A stretch of 64,000 bases of DNA from JBGTGG01 sp964398945 (GTDB lineage Bacteria; Bacteroidota; Bacteroidia; Cytophagales; Cyclobacteriaceae), in contig CAYNOT010000014.1 in NCBI GenBank assembly GCA_964398945.1, forward strand, positions 77,453-141,452, read 5' to 3'. This document shows positions 9,901-17,808 of this stretch, piece after piece. The number at the start of each line of letters is the position of its first letter. Position 1 is the stretch's first letter. The position numbers and the translations under genes are program-made. A model generated the notes under the pieces. That model had not been told where the DNA came from. It was given only the letters and a program-made list of their open reading frames with translations, and made no database searches.

Positions 9901-10149
9901 TCAGTTGCGAGTAAGATTAAAGCACAATCGCTTCGTGTTTATTTTACTGCCCAGAATCCTTTCTTGTTGTATGCACCGTATGTTACAAAATGGAACGGTG
10001 TTGATCCGGAGCCTACAGGTCAGGGAAGTACAGGTGTTGTGTCAACAGGCGCTGGCTTCAGGACACAGGGGCGGAACCAGAATCTGATAATATCAGCTTC
10101 AACCCCACCTGTTCGTTCGTTTATTTTTGGTCTCAATGTTACTTTTTAA
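6970..10149 (+). CDS. SusC/RagA-type TonB-dependent outer-membrane transporter
   Basis: The 1059-residue protein has a signal peptide (ending SFAQAQ), a carboxypeptidase-regulatory-like domain (about residues 38-115, starting TITGTVKDEVGSPMPGVNI), a plug domain with EVIVVGYGVQKKSDVTGS and VNVLKDASATAIYGSRGANG, and a C-terminal 22-strand-type barrel ending in phenylalanine. SusC proteins import oligosaccharides across the outer membrane with energy from TonB-ExbBD. The SusD partner starts 12 bp downstream. Substrate is not readable from the protein; neighbours point to glucuronoxylan oligosaccharides. It is the first gene of the rightward arm, downstream of the LacI-type operator. Confidence 0.97.
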   Translation: MNQKILRKEPFLGLSRGLARGILLMIACLSFSFAQAQTTITGTVKDEVGSPMPGVNIVVKGTTNGTTTNSNGEYIISTSVTPQTALVFSFIGYAGVEEVVGTRTTIDVSMQLDASELSEVIVVGYGVQKKSDVTGSLVSVNSEALREVPVANLQQALQGRAAGVEVTRVGTAPGASARIRVRGERSINGSNDPLLVLDGIPYEGSITDINPDEIASVNVLKDASATAIYGSRGANGVIIVTTKRGVAGETRVTLNTYYGITTVAKKYDMFNAEEYAAMRDISGFTEGYMQEEVEGMALGRNTDWQELMYENGIITNTNVGISGGSDKSRYAISGGYYKETTILPGQDFSRYSLKSTFDTKILEKLSVGLNSLNSMTYTNGSQFVNQQPNTPDAYGGSLMYPILALSPLMPAYQDNGEIFVRPAGNTTDHNGQYNPLLLKQNNDNWTDQIRRFRSFNSAYAEYEFIEGLTYRFNLGLDFSQTNAVQFQGQDSYFRTNNQTARAGIRNEELFSWTAENIVTYTKTFAQDHRITLTGLYSAQQSKSWSNFVSRDSLTADFIQYYNLMNASPDANTSFNGGEATWGLISYMARANYAFKDKYLLTLTFRTDGSSRLANKWHSYPAIAVGWNAIEEAFMQNQDIVSNLKLRFGYGQTSNQSVDPYTTLGGVSGNNGGVPIRYNYGPQRVIGFLPVRIPDKSLDWEYTNTWNIGVDFGLLKNRITGSVEWYNAQTNNLLYDQQLPITSGYQDAYQTNIGSVENKGMEISLSADIIESTTNDGFTWSADLNWFFNRNKLLALSPGVERNINAGLFVGHPLTAIYNYRKLGVWQEDEAAEAAAYGQLPGQLKIADLSGPGGEPDGVFTEEHDREIVGDQQPKWQGGITNRFTFKGFDMSIVTHARMGGLLMSYLHAPNGAYLTNNNGIRNGLDVDYWTPDNPTNWFPAPGSALPGGAANSWSTLAYYDASFIRVRSINLGYTVPSSVASKIKAQSLRVYFTAQNPFLLYAPYVTKWNGVDPEPTGQGSTGVVSTGAGFRTQGRNQNLIISASTPPVRSFIFGLNVTF

Positions 10150-10161
10150 AGCGAATCAATC

Positions 10162-12072
10162 ATGAAAAGATATTATAAAATAATACTTACGGTAGTGGCC
10201 ATTTTGGCCCTCGCACCCGGGTGTCAGGATATACTCAATGAACATCCCAAGACCGAGTTTACAACTGCCCTTTACCAAACAGAGCCAGGGGTTCAATATG
10301 GCTTGAATACCGCCTATGGATACCTGCGTTTCCAATACGGGGTAAACCCTGCAATGGCACTCAACATTACAGGAACAGATGAGTTTACATACGGTGAACA
10401 ACCGGCAGCCAGTACTTCCGGTGACAACCTGCCGCACAGGCTCTTTGGAACGTATGATGTAAATGCAGAATTGGGGTTTCTTACCGTGACGTTTAACCGG
10501 ACCTTCCCAATTATCAATATGCTCAACGGTTTGATTGAGTTTATACCGGGTATTGAAAGCATGACCCCTACAAAAAAACTGGAAATGCTCGGGGAGGCTC
10601 ATTACTTAAGGGCACATTATTATTATCTCCTGATTGGACAGTTCGGCCCGGTGCCCACTGATCTTGGTAGTGGGAACCTGGTATTCAACACGAGGCCCTA
10701 TGCGGGATTTAACCGTGCAACAAATCCTGCTGCATTGCAAGAACAACTGGCTCTTAATTATGAGGTGATGATCGAAGACCTTGAGTTTGCGGCCCAAAAC
10801 CTGCTTCCAGCAAGGCCGGCAAACTCCTTTAAACTTTCACAGGGAGTTGCGCTTCACCTTCTGTCCAAGATATATTTGTTCCGTGCATACTCCGGTTTAT
10901 CGCCCAATGCAAATGCTGATTTTCAGGCAGCTTATAATGCCGCCATTGAATTGATTGACAATCCGGGTAAATATGGAACAGCACTTGCGCAGGATTTTGG
11001 TGTTCCATATAAACAAAGTAATGAGTACAACCTGGAAATCCTGTTTGCTGCTGAAAGGATTCCAATGGACAATGTGAACAATGAGTATACCAACCCCAGT
11101 GGCATCAGTGACCGTGAAAACATGGCTGCATCTTGTTTTACTTCCAATTACGAGTCTATCAACTTGAGGGATGGTACAAGGCCATACAATGGAAGGCCCA
11201 GGGCACATCAAAGGCCATTGCGCAAATTAGCACCAACGAACTGGCTTCTCTTCACGGCTTTTGCAGATAAAGTAAATGATAGTCGTTATCATAATTCTTT
11301 CAAAACTGTTTACACCATTGATTCTGAAGCACAACCAGGCACTGAAGGGTATACAACATTTGTTGCTGACATGGCTACCAGGGGACTGGTAATTGGGGAT
11401 ACTGCTTTTGTGATGACAGATACTGATGCTATTGCGACTGCTCTCAATGACCAAATCCCGCCCCCGCACTATCTTGCGTTTGGGCCTTCGGGTTGGTGGA
11501 CACCAACAAACCATCCCAATGGTGGAAGGACTATTTACCCTGGCCTTAAAAAGTTTGATGATGCGTTGCGTGCTATCGGCAACGATGCGTCAGGGCGCCC
11601 TATGCCAATTTTTAAATTTGGTGAAACCTACCTGCTTGCTGCTGAAGCTGCTTTTCAAGGTAGTATAAACGGTGGTGCTACTGAAGCTGCTCGCTTGATC
11701 AACATTATCAGGAGAAGGGCTGCCTATCGTCCTGAGTTGGATCCTAGCAGAACAAATCCAAGCAATCCCCCTGTCTACAACCCCAATCTACTTCCTACTT
11801 TAGGTGACCGTCAAACAGCTATGGAAATAACTGCCGGTGATATTTCGTTGGACTTTATCCTTGACGAAAGGGCACGTGAGTTGTGTGGTGAGGGTAGTCG
11901 TTGGGTGGATCTTTCCCTGCGCGGGGAATCCGTATTCTTGAACCGCATAAGCCTTAATGCCCAGGCGGCACCAGGTGTAAAGGCGTTTCACAGGATGCGT
12001 CCAATACCTCAAGAGCACTTGGATCGGTTGGAGGTACCGGACAAAACGATCTATCAAAATCCAGGATATTAA
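10162..12072 (+). CDS. SusD/RagB-family glycan-binding lipoprotein
   Basis: The 636-residue protein has a lipoprotein signal with cysteine 21 (ALAPGC followed by QDILNE), as in SusD proteins. Helical repeat sequence with LGEAHYLRAHYYYLL, and the C-terminal ERARELCGEGSRWVDL plus ending YQNPGY, are diagnostic of RagB/SusD. SusD caps the SusC barrel and captures oligosaccharide at the cell surface. It follows SusC by 12 bp and is clearly co-transcribed. The protein is long for the family (about 500-600 residues is usual), with an expanded middle part. Confidence 0.96.
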   Translation: MKRYYKIILTVVAILALAPGCQDILNEHPKTEFTTALYQTEPGVQYGLNTAYGYLRFQYGVNPAMALNITGTDEFTYGEQPAASTSGDNLPHRLFGTYDVNAELGFLTVTFNRTFPIINMLNGLIEFIPGIESMTPTKKLEMLGEAHYLRAHYYYLLIGQFGPVPTDLGSGNLVFNTRPYAGFNRATNPAALQEQLALNYEVMIEDLEFAAQNLLPARPANSFKLSQGVALHLLSKIYLFRAYSGLSPNANADFQAAYNAAIELIDNPGKYGTALAQDFGVPYKQSNEYNLEILFAAERIPMDNVNNEYTNPSGISDRENMAASCFTSNYESINLRDGTRPYNGRPRAHQRPLRKLAPTNWLLFTAFADKVNDSRYHNSFKTVYTIDSEAQPGTEGYTTFVADMATRGLVIGDTAFVMTDTDAIATALNDQIPPPHYLAFGPSGWWTPTNHPNGGRTIYPGLKKFDDALRAIGNDASGRPMPIFKFGETYLLAAEAAFQGSINGGATEAARLINIIRRRAAYRPELDPSRTNPSNPPVYNPNLLPTLGDRQTAMEITAGDISLDFILDERARELCGEGSRWVDLSLRGESVFLNRISLNAQAAPGVKAFHRMRPIPQEHLDRLEVPDKTIYQNPGY

Positions 12073-12130
12073 TTTTTATTTAAAGCGAAGAGTTATGAAA
12101 TGGCCATGTAAATACGTTTCACCAACCGAA

Positions 12131-12186
12131 ATGATTGTTTCGGCCATTCCATGTGACCTTGATCTAAAATAATAAACACATGAAAA
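12131..12186 (+). repeat. leader repeat, copy 1 (5' of the IPT/TIG gene)
   Basis: About 54 bp, including a 29-bp block at 12142-12170, recurs at 17753-17808 with roughly four mismatches. Both copies run up to and through the first codons of the following gene, after which similarity ends. In this copy a short hairpin (CCGAAA/TTTCGG, 12126-12143) overlaps its left end. It may be a duplicated promoter or translation leader. Confidence 0.85.
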
Positions 12187-13304
12187 AAACGATAAATAGA
12201 ATAATAGCATCGATTATGGTACCTGCAATGGTGGCAGTTATGATCTTCGGTTGTAGTGGGGATGAAGGCATTACGTATTCCATGAATGACGTAAGTAGCC
12301 GAATTTCGGGATTTAGTTCCAGCGCCCCCGGACAGGGCGCGGCCTTGGTTGTTACCGGATCAGAACTGGATGGCATAATCCGGGTTTTTGTAGGCGATGT
12401 AGTGGTGACGAAAGAGAATTTTGTTTCCCAGGAACCAACAAGCCTGACTTTTATTGTACCTCCAAATGCAACATTGGGCGAAAATGAACTGCTTTTTGTT
12501 TGGTCGGGTCCTGCCAGGGCATTTGCTTCAATTGATGTTGTGAAATTCCATACCATCAGCGCAGTATTACCGAATGCTGCTGGTACAGGGCAAACAGTAA
12601 CTTTAAAGGGTGCAAACCTGGACCTTGTGGAAGATATTGATGTCAATGGAACACCTGTCACCAGTATAGTTTCACAGGAACAAGGAACACTGAGGTTTAC
12701 AATGCCGGCTGGGGCTACAACCGGTCCTGTTACCGTTAGCAGTGCTGCAGGATCGTATCCAAGCCCATCAAACCTGATTGCCTGCGATTCGGAACCGGGC
12801 AACCTGGCCTGCCGGGCAGTAATTAACACTAACGGAAGTTTTGAGGACAGTCCACTGGGTGCAGCTTCAGGTTTATCCGGATGGGGAGGGCTAACCGGAG
12901 CGCGTATTACTGGTGTGATCACCGATGAAGAAGCCTTTGAAGGGCTTCACTCTGTGAAAGTTACCATCAATGAGGTAGGTGCAAACCCGTGGGATATCCA
13001 ACCGACTTCGTCCTTTCCAGTTGTTTTGGACGATCAATATCACTTGAGCGTGATGGTAAAAGGAACGGGCATTGCTAATATGAAGTTTGCTGTTGATGGC
13101 GACGCTTCAGGAGGATACGCGGAATACGGTAACCCTCAGATAGCAATCACTTCGAATCAATGGCAGGAGGTTTCCTATTATTTTACGCCAACCTCTGCAA
13201 GTGGAAACAACGGAACCGTTAGGTTTGCCATCAGCATGAGCTATCCCGGAAACGTAGGCGGTGTGATCTATATGGATAACCTGCGTGTGGTGAAGGTAGA
13301 ATAG
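12180..13304 (+). CDS. SusE-position surface glycan-binding lipoprotein (IPT/TIG plus CBM4/9-like)
   Basis: The 374-residue protein has a lipoprotein signal (cysteine 25 in MIFGC). Residues about 40-200 look like two IPT/TIG immunoglobulin-like domains (ISGFSSSAPGQGAALVVTGS and VTLKGANLDL). The C-terminal 155 residues, from NTNGSFEDSPLG to IYMDNLRVVKVE, have the shape of a family 4/9 carbohydrate-binding module. Position directly after SusD and the domain order suggest a surface glycan-binding protein that helps hold xylan near SusCD. It catalyses nothing that I can recognise. A strong terminator follows, so SusC-SusD-this gene probably form one transcript. Confidence 0.85.
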   Translation: MKKTINRIIASIMVPAMVAVMIFGCSGDEGITYSMNDVSSRISGFSSSAPGQGAALVVTGSELDGIIRVFVGDVVVTKENFVSQEPTSLTFIVPPNATLGENELLFVWSGPARAFASIDVVKFHTISAVLPNAAGTGQTVTLKGANLDLVEDIDVNGTPVTSIVSQEQGTLRFTMPAGATTGPVTVSSAAGSYPSPSNLIACDSEPGNLACRAVINTNGSFEDSPLGAASGLSGWGGLTGARITGVITDEEAFEGLHSVKVTINEVGANPWDIQPTSSFPVVLDDQYHLSVMVKGTGIANMKFAVDGDASGGYAEYGNPQIAITSNQWQEVSYYFTPTSASGNNGTVRFAISMSYPGNVGGVIYMDNLRVVKVE

Positions 13305-13336
13305 GGAATGATCTATTATTTGAAATGATGTACAAC

Positions 13337-13365
13337 AAAGAAGCCGGATTCATTCCGGCTTCTTT
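13337..13365 (+). terminator. intrinsic terminator after the SusCD operon
   Basis: A perfect 12-bp stem (AAAGAAGCCGGA with TCCGGCTTCTTT) and a five-base loop lie 32 bp after the stop of the glycan-binding lipoprotein. The descending arm ends in TTCTTTAT. It separates the SusCD operon from the GH30 gene. Confidence 0.8.
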
Positions 13366-13412
13366 ATAAAACAACCATCGGCTTTTTTCGCACTTCAAAC
13401 CAAATTCACCAA

Positions 13413-14714
13413 ATGAAACTTTTGAAATATTTGCCACATAGCCTGCTCGTTATTTGTATCCTTACTATTGCAGTTTTTCTTGTTTCCTGTAGTGGATCAG
13501 AAGACCCAAAGGAACCTACGGTTATTACAAAAGACCTGAGCATAGACCCCTTGACTGCCTATCAAACCATTGCAGGTTTTGGTGGTGCCAACCAGATGTG
13601 GGGCACTCAATTTCCAAATGCAAGTGACATGAAGAGCGCGTTTGGCCCTGATGAAACAGACCTTGGGCTAAGCATTTTTAGAATACGCATTGCATCAAAT
13701 CCAGATGAATGGCCACTGATTGTAGATGTTTGTAAGGAAGCATTGAACCACGGTGCAAAAATAATGGCATCACCTTGGTCGCCCCCTGCAAATTTAAAAA
13801 GCAATGAAAGTGATATTGGTGGTCATTTGCCGGAAGGGAATTATCAGGCTTTTGCAGACCACCTTAATGATTTTATCGATTACATGACTTTAAATAATGT
13901 GGATATTTATACTATCTCGGTTCAAAACGAACCAGATATTCAGGTTTCGTATGAGTCATGCGATTGGACCGGGGCCAGTATGAGGGATTTTATTAAAGAT
14001 TACGGGGATCAAATTACGGGAGCTAAACTTGCTGCCCCGGAGTCGTTCAACTTCAGTCAAACCCTTACCAATACCATAGTCAATGATGCCGAAGCAGCAG
14101 CCAATCTGGATATTGTAGCAGGCCATATTTATGGTGGTGGGTTGGCCCCTTTTGCAAATGCAGAAGCAAAAGGAAAAGAAATCTGGATGACAGAATATTT
14201 GTTAAATCAAAATGCCACCAGTCTATGGAGTACACTTTCTGAAAGCGTTATTTGGGATGAATCCTTGCAGATGCTGAACACCATCCATCAATCGATGATG
14301 CACAATTGGAGTGCTTATATATGGTGGTATATAAAACGATACTATTCCTTTATTGGTGATGGCGATCAAGGAACAACACCGGGATCTATTCTAAAAAGGG
14401 GACATGCGTTTTCACACTTTTCTAAATTTGTGCGCCCCGGTTATGTTCGAATTAAAACAGAGTTTCAAACATCAAGTGCGTTGATTTCAGCTTATCAGGG
14501 AAACGATGAAACTGTTGTGGTTTTGATAAACCCAAGCGCATCCCAAATTAACAACATCAGCCTGAAGGTTGGTGAATTGGTGCCATCAAGTGCCACAACC
14601 TATGTTACAAACCTATCGATGGATAGGACCAAAACAATAGTGCAAATCGAGGATGGAAAACTTTTAGTGGACCTTGGTGCAAAAAGTGTAATGACTGTAG
14701 TGATCGAGGATTGA
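13413..14714 (+). CDS. GH30 glucuronoxylanase-like enzyme (subfamily 8 type), lipoprotein
   Basis: The 433-residue GH30 protein has a lipoprotein signal (cysteine 26 in FLVSC). The acid/base glutamate is E173 in SVQNEPD and the nucleophile is E261 in IWMTEYL. AGFGGANQMWG opens the barrel, and a C-terminal beta-sandwich follows. The stretch IWWYIKRYYSFIGDG resembles the loop that in bacterial GH30_8 enzymes supplies the basic residues recognising methyl-glucuronic acid, so cleavage of xylan next to glucuronate branches is likely. It complements GH10 and GH115. The gene lies between the SusCD terminator and the GH2 gene, and its TGA stop starts two exact copies of TGAAACT. Confidence 0.9.
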   Translation: MKLLKYLPHSLLVICILTIAVFLVSCSGSEDPKEPTVITKDLSIDPLTAYQTIAGFGGANQMWGTQFPNASDMKSAFGPDETDLGLSIFRIRIASNPDEWPLIVDVCKEALNHGAKIMASPWSPPANLKSNESDIGGHLPEGNYQAFADHLNDFIDYMTLNNVDIYTISVQNEPDIQVSYESCDWTGASMRDFIKDYGDQITGAKLAAPESFNFSQTLTNTIVNDAEAAANLDIVAGHIYGGGLAPFANAEAKGKEIWMTEYLLNQNATSLWSTLSESVIWDESLQMLNTIHQSMMHNWSAYIWWYIKRYYSFIGDGDQGTTPGSILKRGHAFSHFSKFVRPGYVRIKTEFQTSSALISAYQGNDETVVVLINPSASQINNISLKVGELVPSSATTYVTNLSMDRTKTIVQIEDGKLLVDLGAKSVMTVVIED

Positions 14715-14746
14715 AACTTGAAACTTGTTCAGGTTTAATTAGTTGA

Positions 14747-14837
14747 TCAGATGCGTTATTTTTAATTTCAAGTTTGCTATCCTTTTCCACGAAGGCCCAA
14801 CTCACCCAAGCCGCAAGGGACTCGATGACTAAATTTT
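14747..14837 (+). pseudogene. relic of a CE15 gene N-terminus
   Basis: In one frame this stretch reads ALFLISSLLSFS then TKAQLTQAARDSMTKF and a stop. The intact CE15 gene downstream starts with a signal peptide ending LSFSANAQ followed by FTQAARDSINKL. DNA similarity is high through the shared part (about 85% by eye). The relic has no in-frame start codon and stops after about 30 codons, directly before the GH2 start at 14839. It is best read as the remains of a second CE15 gene whose body was lost, possibly when the GH2 gene arrived. Confidence 0.7.
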
Positions 14838-14838
14838 A

Positions 14839-17580
14839 ATGATGAATGTATCACCGATAACAAAAGCTTTTACGCTGATTGCTTTACTAACTTTGTTTTA
14901 TCAATGTAGCCCTCCGGGCAATACTTCTAAAACTGATTTAGCTTTCCGTGAGCGACTAAGCTTAAACGAAGGCTGGTACTTCATGAAGTACACAGAAAAT
15001 CCGGATAGCCTTCTGTATGACATTCGTCCCGGGATTGTTGATCCACGTGAACATACCGTTGCGGATGCAAAACCAACAGAAGCATCAAACCTGATAACTT
15101 CCGATCAGGTTTTAAAAGCATACATATTGCCTACCGCAAACCCTTTTATTAGAGATTCCGCCCTGCACCATATCCGCCCTGCCGGTTCTCCCGGAAAAGA
15201 TTTTCCTTTCGTGCAACCAGCTTTTGATGATAGCGATTGGCAACATATAGACCTTCCGCACGACTGGGCAATCAATGGGCCCTTCATGGCTGGGCCAAAC
15301 CCGGAAGTAGGCGGGGGCATGGGGCGTCTGCCGAGCAATGGCGTAGGCTGGTATCGGAAAAAAATTGAGATCACTGAATCGGATGCCAACAAAAAAATTT
15401 ACCTGGATATTGATGGTGCCATGTCGTACGCCATGGTGTGGGTCAATGGCCACCTGGCAGGTGGTTGGCCGTATGGATACAATTCATTCCGGATTGACTT
15501 AACCCCTTTCGTCCATGTTGGCCATGATAACCAATTGGCCATCCGTATTGACAACCCGAACTATTCGGCACGGTGGTACCCCGGTGGTGGTATCTATCGA
15601 AATGTCTGGTTGACGAAAACCAATCTGATCCATGTTGGTCATTGGGGAACTTTTATCACCACAAGAAATGCCGCTACATCATCAGCAACAATCGACCTGA
15701 ATGTTACGGTTGACAACAATTCAAAACACGATGCAGACATTACGGTTACTACCCATATTTATAAAATTGATGGAAGCGGAAATAGAAAAGCAAACAAAGT
15801 TAAGAGCTTTCCGGTAACTGCCACGAAAATCCCGGCAGGTAAAAGCACTGCTATTCAAAATGAAGTTACGATTAAACATCCAAAGCTTTGGGGGCCGCCC
15901 CCAACCCAACGGCCCAACCTGTATGTTGCTGTATCACGGGTGGAAATGAACGGCAACATCGTTGATGAATATGAAACCATTTTCGGCATTCGATCATTGG
16001 AGTTCGATCCCAACAAAGGAGTGCTTGTCAATGGTGAGCGCATCCAAATCAAAGGCGTTAACCAACACCATGACCTCGGTGCGTTGGGTGCTGCCTTCAA
16101 TGTGCACGCTGCTGAACGGCAGTTGGAAATTCTAAAAGAAATGGGCTGCAATGCAATCCGCATGGCGCACAATCCCCCCGCCCCGGAGTTGTTGGACCTC
16201 ACAGATAGGATGGGATTTCTTGTCTTTGATGAAATATTTGATTCATGGGAGCTGAAAAAGACCCCTTATGATTTTCATTTGATCTTTCCGGAATGGTATG
16301 AAGCGGATACACGAAGTTTTATTCGCAGGGATAGAAACCATCCTTCCATTATTATTTGGGGAATGGGCAATGAAGTTGGTGAGCAATACACCGGGGAAGA
16401 AGGTGCTGCTGTTGCAAAACGTTTATATGATATCATAAAAGAAGAAGACCCGACCCGTCCGGTTACTTCCGCCATGAACTATGCAAAACCGGATATGGCA
16501 TTGCCTGTTACATTGGACCTTATCAGTCTGAATTATCAGGGTGAAGGAATCCGCCAAAGTCCTGAGTTTGAAGGTACGGAGCGAATTCGTACCCCGCCTA
16601 TGTATGATGCATTTCACAAACAGTTCCCCAACAAATTAATCCTCAGCAGCGAAACCGCTTCAGCTTTTAGTAGTCGCGGTGTTTATTTGTTTCCGGTGAC
16701 AAAAGAAATCAGTGATCCTGTGCGTGATGGACGCGGTGGTGACTCAAAAACTCATCAGGTTTCTTCTTACGAACTTCATGCAGTTGATTTTGGATCCTCA
16801 GCCGATAAAGTTTTTGCGTCCATTGAAAGCCATCCCTTTGTGGCCGGTGAGTTTGTTTGGACGGGATGGGATTATATCGGGGAACCAACCCCGTACTACA
16901 CTTCAAGAAGTTCGTATTGCGGCATCATTGATTTGGCAGGATTCAAAAAAGACCGTTTCTATCTGTATCAATCACATTGGCGGCCGGAGTTACCGATGGC
17001 ACATATCCTTCCGCATTGGAATTGGCCGGAGCGTATTGGAAAGACAACGCCTGTGCATGTTTTTACTTCTGGTGATGAAGCAGAACTTTTTCTGAATGGT
17101 CGTTCAATGGGAAAAAGGAAAAAAGAAAAATATCAATACCGCTTGCGCTGGGATGATGTGATCTATGAACCTGGAGAGGTAAAAGTGGTCGCGTATAAGG
17201 ATGAAAAAGTGTGGGCAAAAAATAAAGTTGTGACAACAGGGCAAGCTACTAAGCTGCATGCAACGGCTGATCGAAATAAAATCAATGCTGATGGTTACGA
17301 TCTTTCTTTCATTTCTGTTTCCATCACCGATGAAACTGGAAATGTTGTGCCAACCGCCAATCATTTCGTCACGTTTGAAATTGAGGGCCCGGGCGAAATT
17401 GTAGCTACGGACAATGGTGATGCTACGAACATGATTTCGTTTTCTTCTACGGAAAGGGATGCTTTCAATGGTTGGGTACTGGTGATTGTTAAAGCAAAGA
17501 AAGGAGCGTCTGGAAAAATTAAACTGCGTGCAAAAGCAGTTGGGCTGAAAGAAGCAATAGAGGAGATAAATGTTGATTGA
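14839..17580 (+). CDS. GH2 beta-galactosidase-like glycoside hydrolase
   Basis: The 913-residue GH2 enzyme has a hydrophobic N-terminus ending in a possible, atypical lipobox (cysteine 23 in FYQC). A sugar-binding domain (about 125-265) contains an unusual insertion near residues 55-125; then come the immunoglobulin-like domain, the TIM barrel and a C-terminal Big/invasin-like region. The acid/base glutamate is E512 in IIIWGMGNEVG and the nucleophile is likely E605 in LILSSETAS. GH2 covers beta-galactosidase, beta-glucuronidase, beta-mannosidase and others, so the substrate is unproven; in this locus it probably removes a side-chain sugar from decorated xylan. It starts 2 bp after the CE15 relic. 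Confidence 0.88.
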   Translation: MMNVSPITKAFTLIALLTLFYQCSPPGNTSKTDLAFRERLSLNEGWYFMKYTENPDSLLYDIRPGIVDPREHTVADAKPTEASNLITSDQVLKAYILPTANPFIRDSALHHIRPAGSPGKDFPFVQPAFDDSDWQHIDLPHDWAINGPFMAGPNPEVGGGMGRLPSNGVGWYRKKIEITESDANKKIYLDIDGAMSYAMVWVNGHLAGGWPYGYNSFRIDLTPFVHVGHDNQLAIRIDNPNYSARWYPGGGIYRNVWLTKTNLIHVGHWGTFITTRNAATSSATIDLNVTVDNNSKHDADITVTTHIYKIDGSGNRKANKVKSFPVTATKIPAGKSTAIQNEVTIKHPKLWGPPPTQRPNLYVAVSRVEMNGNIVDEYETIFGIRSLEFDPNKGVLVNGERIQIKGVNQHHDLGALGAAFNVHAAERQLEILKEMGCNAIRMAHNPPAPELLDLTDRMGFLVFDEIFDSWELKKTPYDFHLIFPEWYEADTRSFIRRDRNHPSIIIWGMGNEVGEQYTGEEGAAVAKRLYDIIKEEDPTRPVTSAMNYAKPDMALPVTLDLISLNYQGEGIRQSPEFEGTERIRTPPMYDAFHKQFPNKLILSSETASAFSSRGVYLFPVTKEISDPVRDGRGGDSKTHQVSSYELHAVDFGSSADKVFASIESHPFVAGEFVWTGWDYIGEPTPYYTSRSSYCGIIDLAGFKKDRFYLYQSHWRPELPMAHILPHWNWPERIGKTTPVHVFTSGDEAELFLNGRSMGKRKKEKYQYRLRWDDVIYEPGEVKVVAYKDEKVWAKNKVVTTGQATKLHATADRNKINADGYDLSFISVSITDETGNVVPTANHFVTFEIEGPGEIVATDNGDATNMISFSSTERDAFNGWVLVIVKAKKGASGKIKLRAKAVGLKEAIEEINVD

Positions 17581-17650
17581 AAAACCGAATGTGGTGTCCG
17601 TTTCTTGCCCCGGTGTGGCCGGAAGGGTAGCGATGGTAAAAATCTATAAT

Positions 17651-17690
17651 TTTATGCAGATTAGGTATTGATGTCCTGTATCTGCATAAA
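17651..17690. other. 11-bp inverted repeat between GH2 and CE15
   Basis: TTTATGCAGAT and ATCTGCATAAA pair perfectly around an 18-base loop. No U-tract follows on the plus strand, so it is a poor terminator; a protein-binding dyad is possible. It lies in the 221-bp gap that also holds the second leader repeat. Confidence 0.5.
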
Positions 17691-17752
17691 AATGTATCAA
17701 TGATAACGCGGGAACTAAATGTGGTTTTAAGGGAGCATGCCAGCGAACGTGC

Positions 17753-17808
17753 ATGATTATTTTGGCCATTCCATGTGACCTTGATCTAAAATTATAAATA
17801 CATGAAAA
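17753..17808 (+). repeat. leader repeat, copy 2 (5' of the CE15 gene)
   Basis: This copy matches 12131-12186 with about four mismatches and again ends within ATGAAAA of the following gene. The shared frame ends in IPCDLDLK in both copies, but no start or codon conservation makes it a convincing peptide. The CE15 gene is probably the source because its N-terminus is also duplicated elsewhere in the locus. Confidence 0.85.

Noticed and set aside
12095..12172. 25-codon frame in the leader repeat, ending IPCDLDLK
   Set aside because: The second copy keeps the end of the frame but not its start, so a conserved leader peptide is not supported.
12164..12922. 252-codon minus-strand frame
   Set aside because: It is antisense to the IPT/TIG lipoprotein and proline/serine-rich without any domain.
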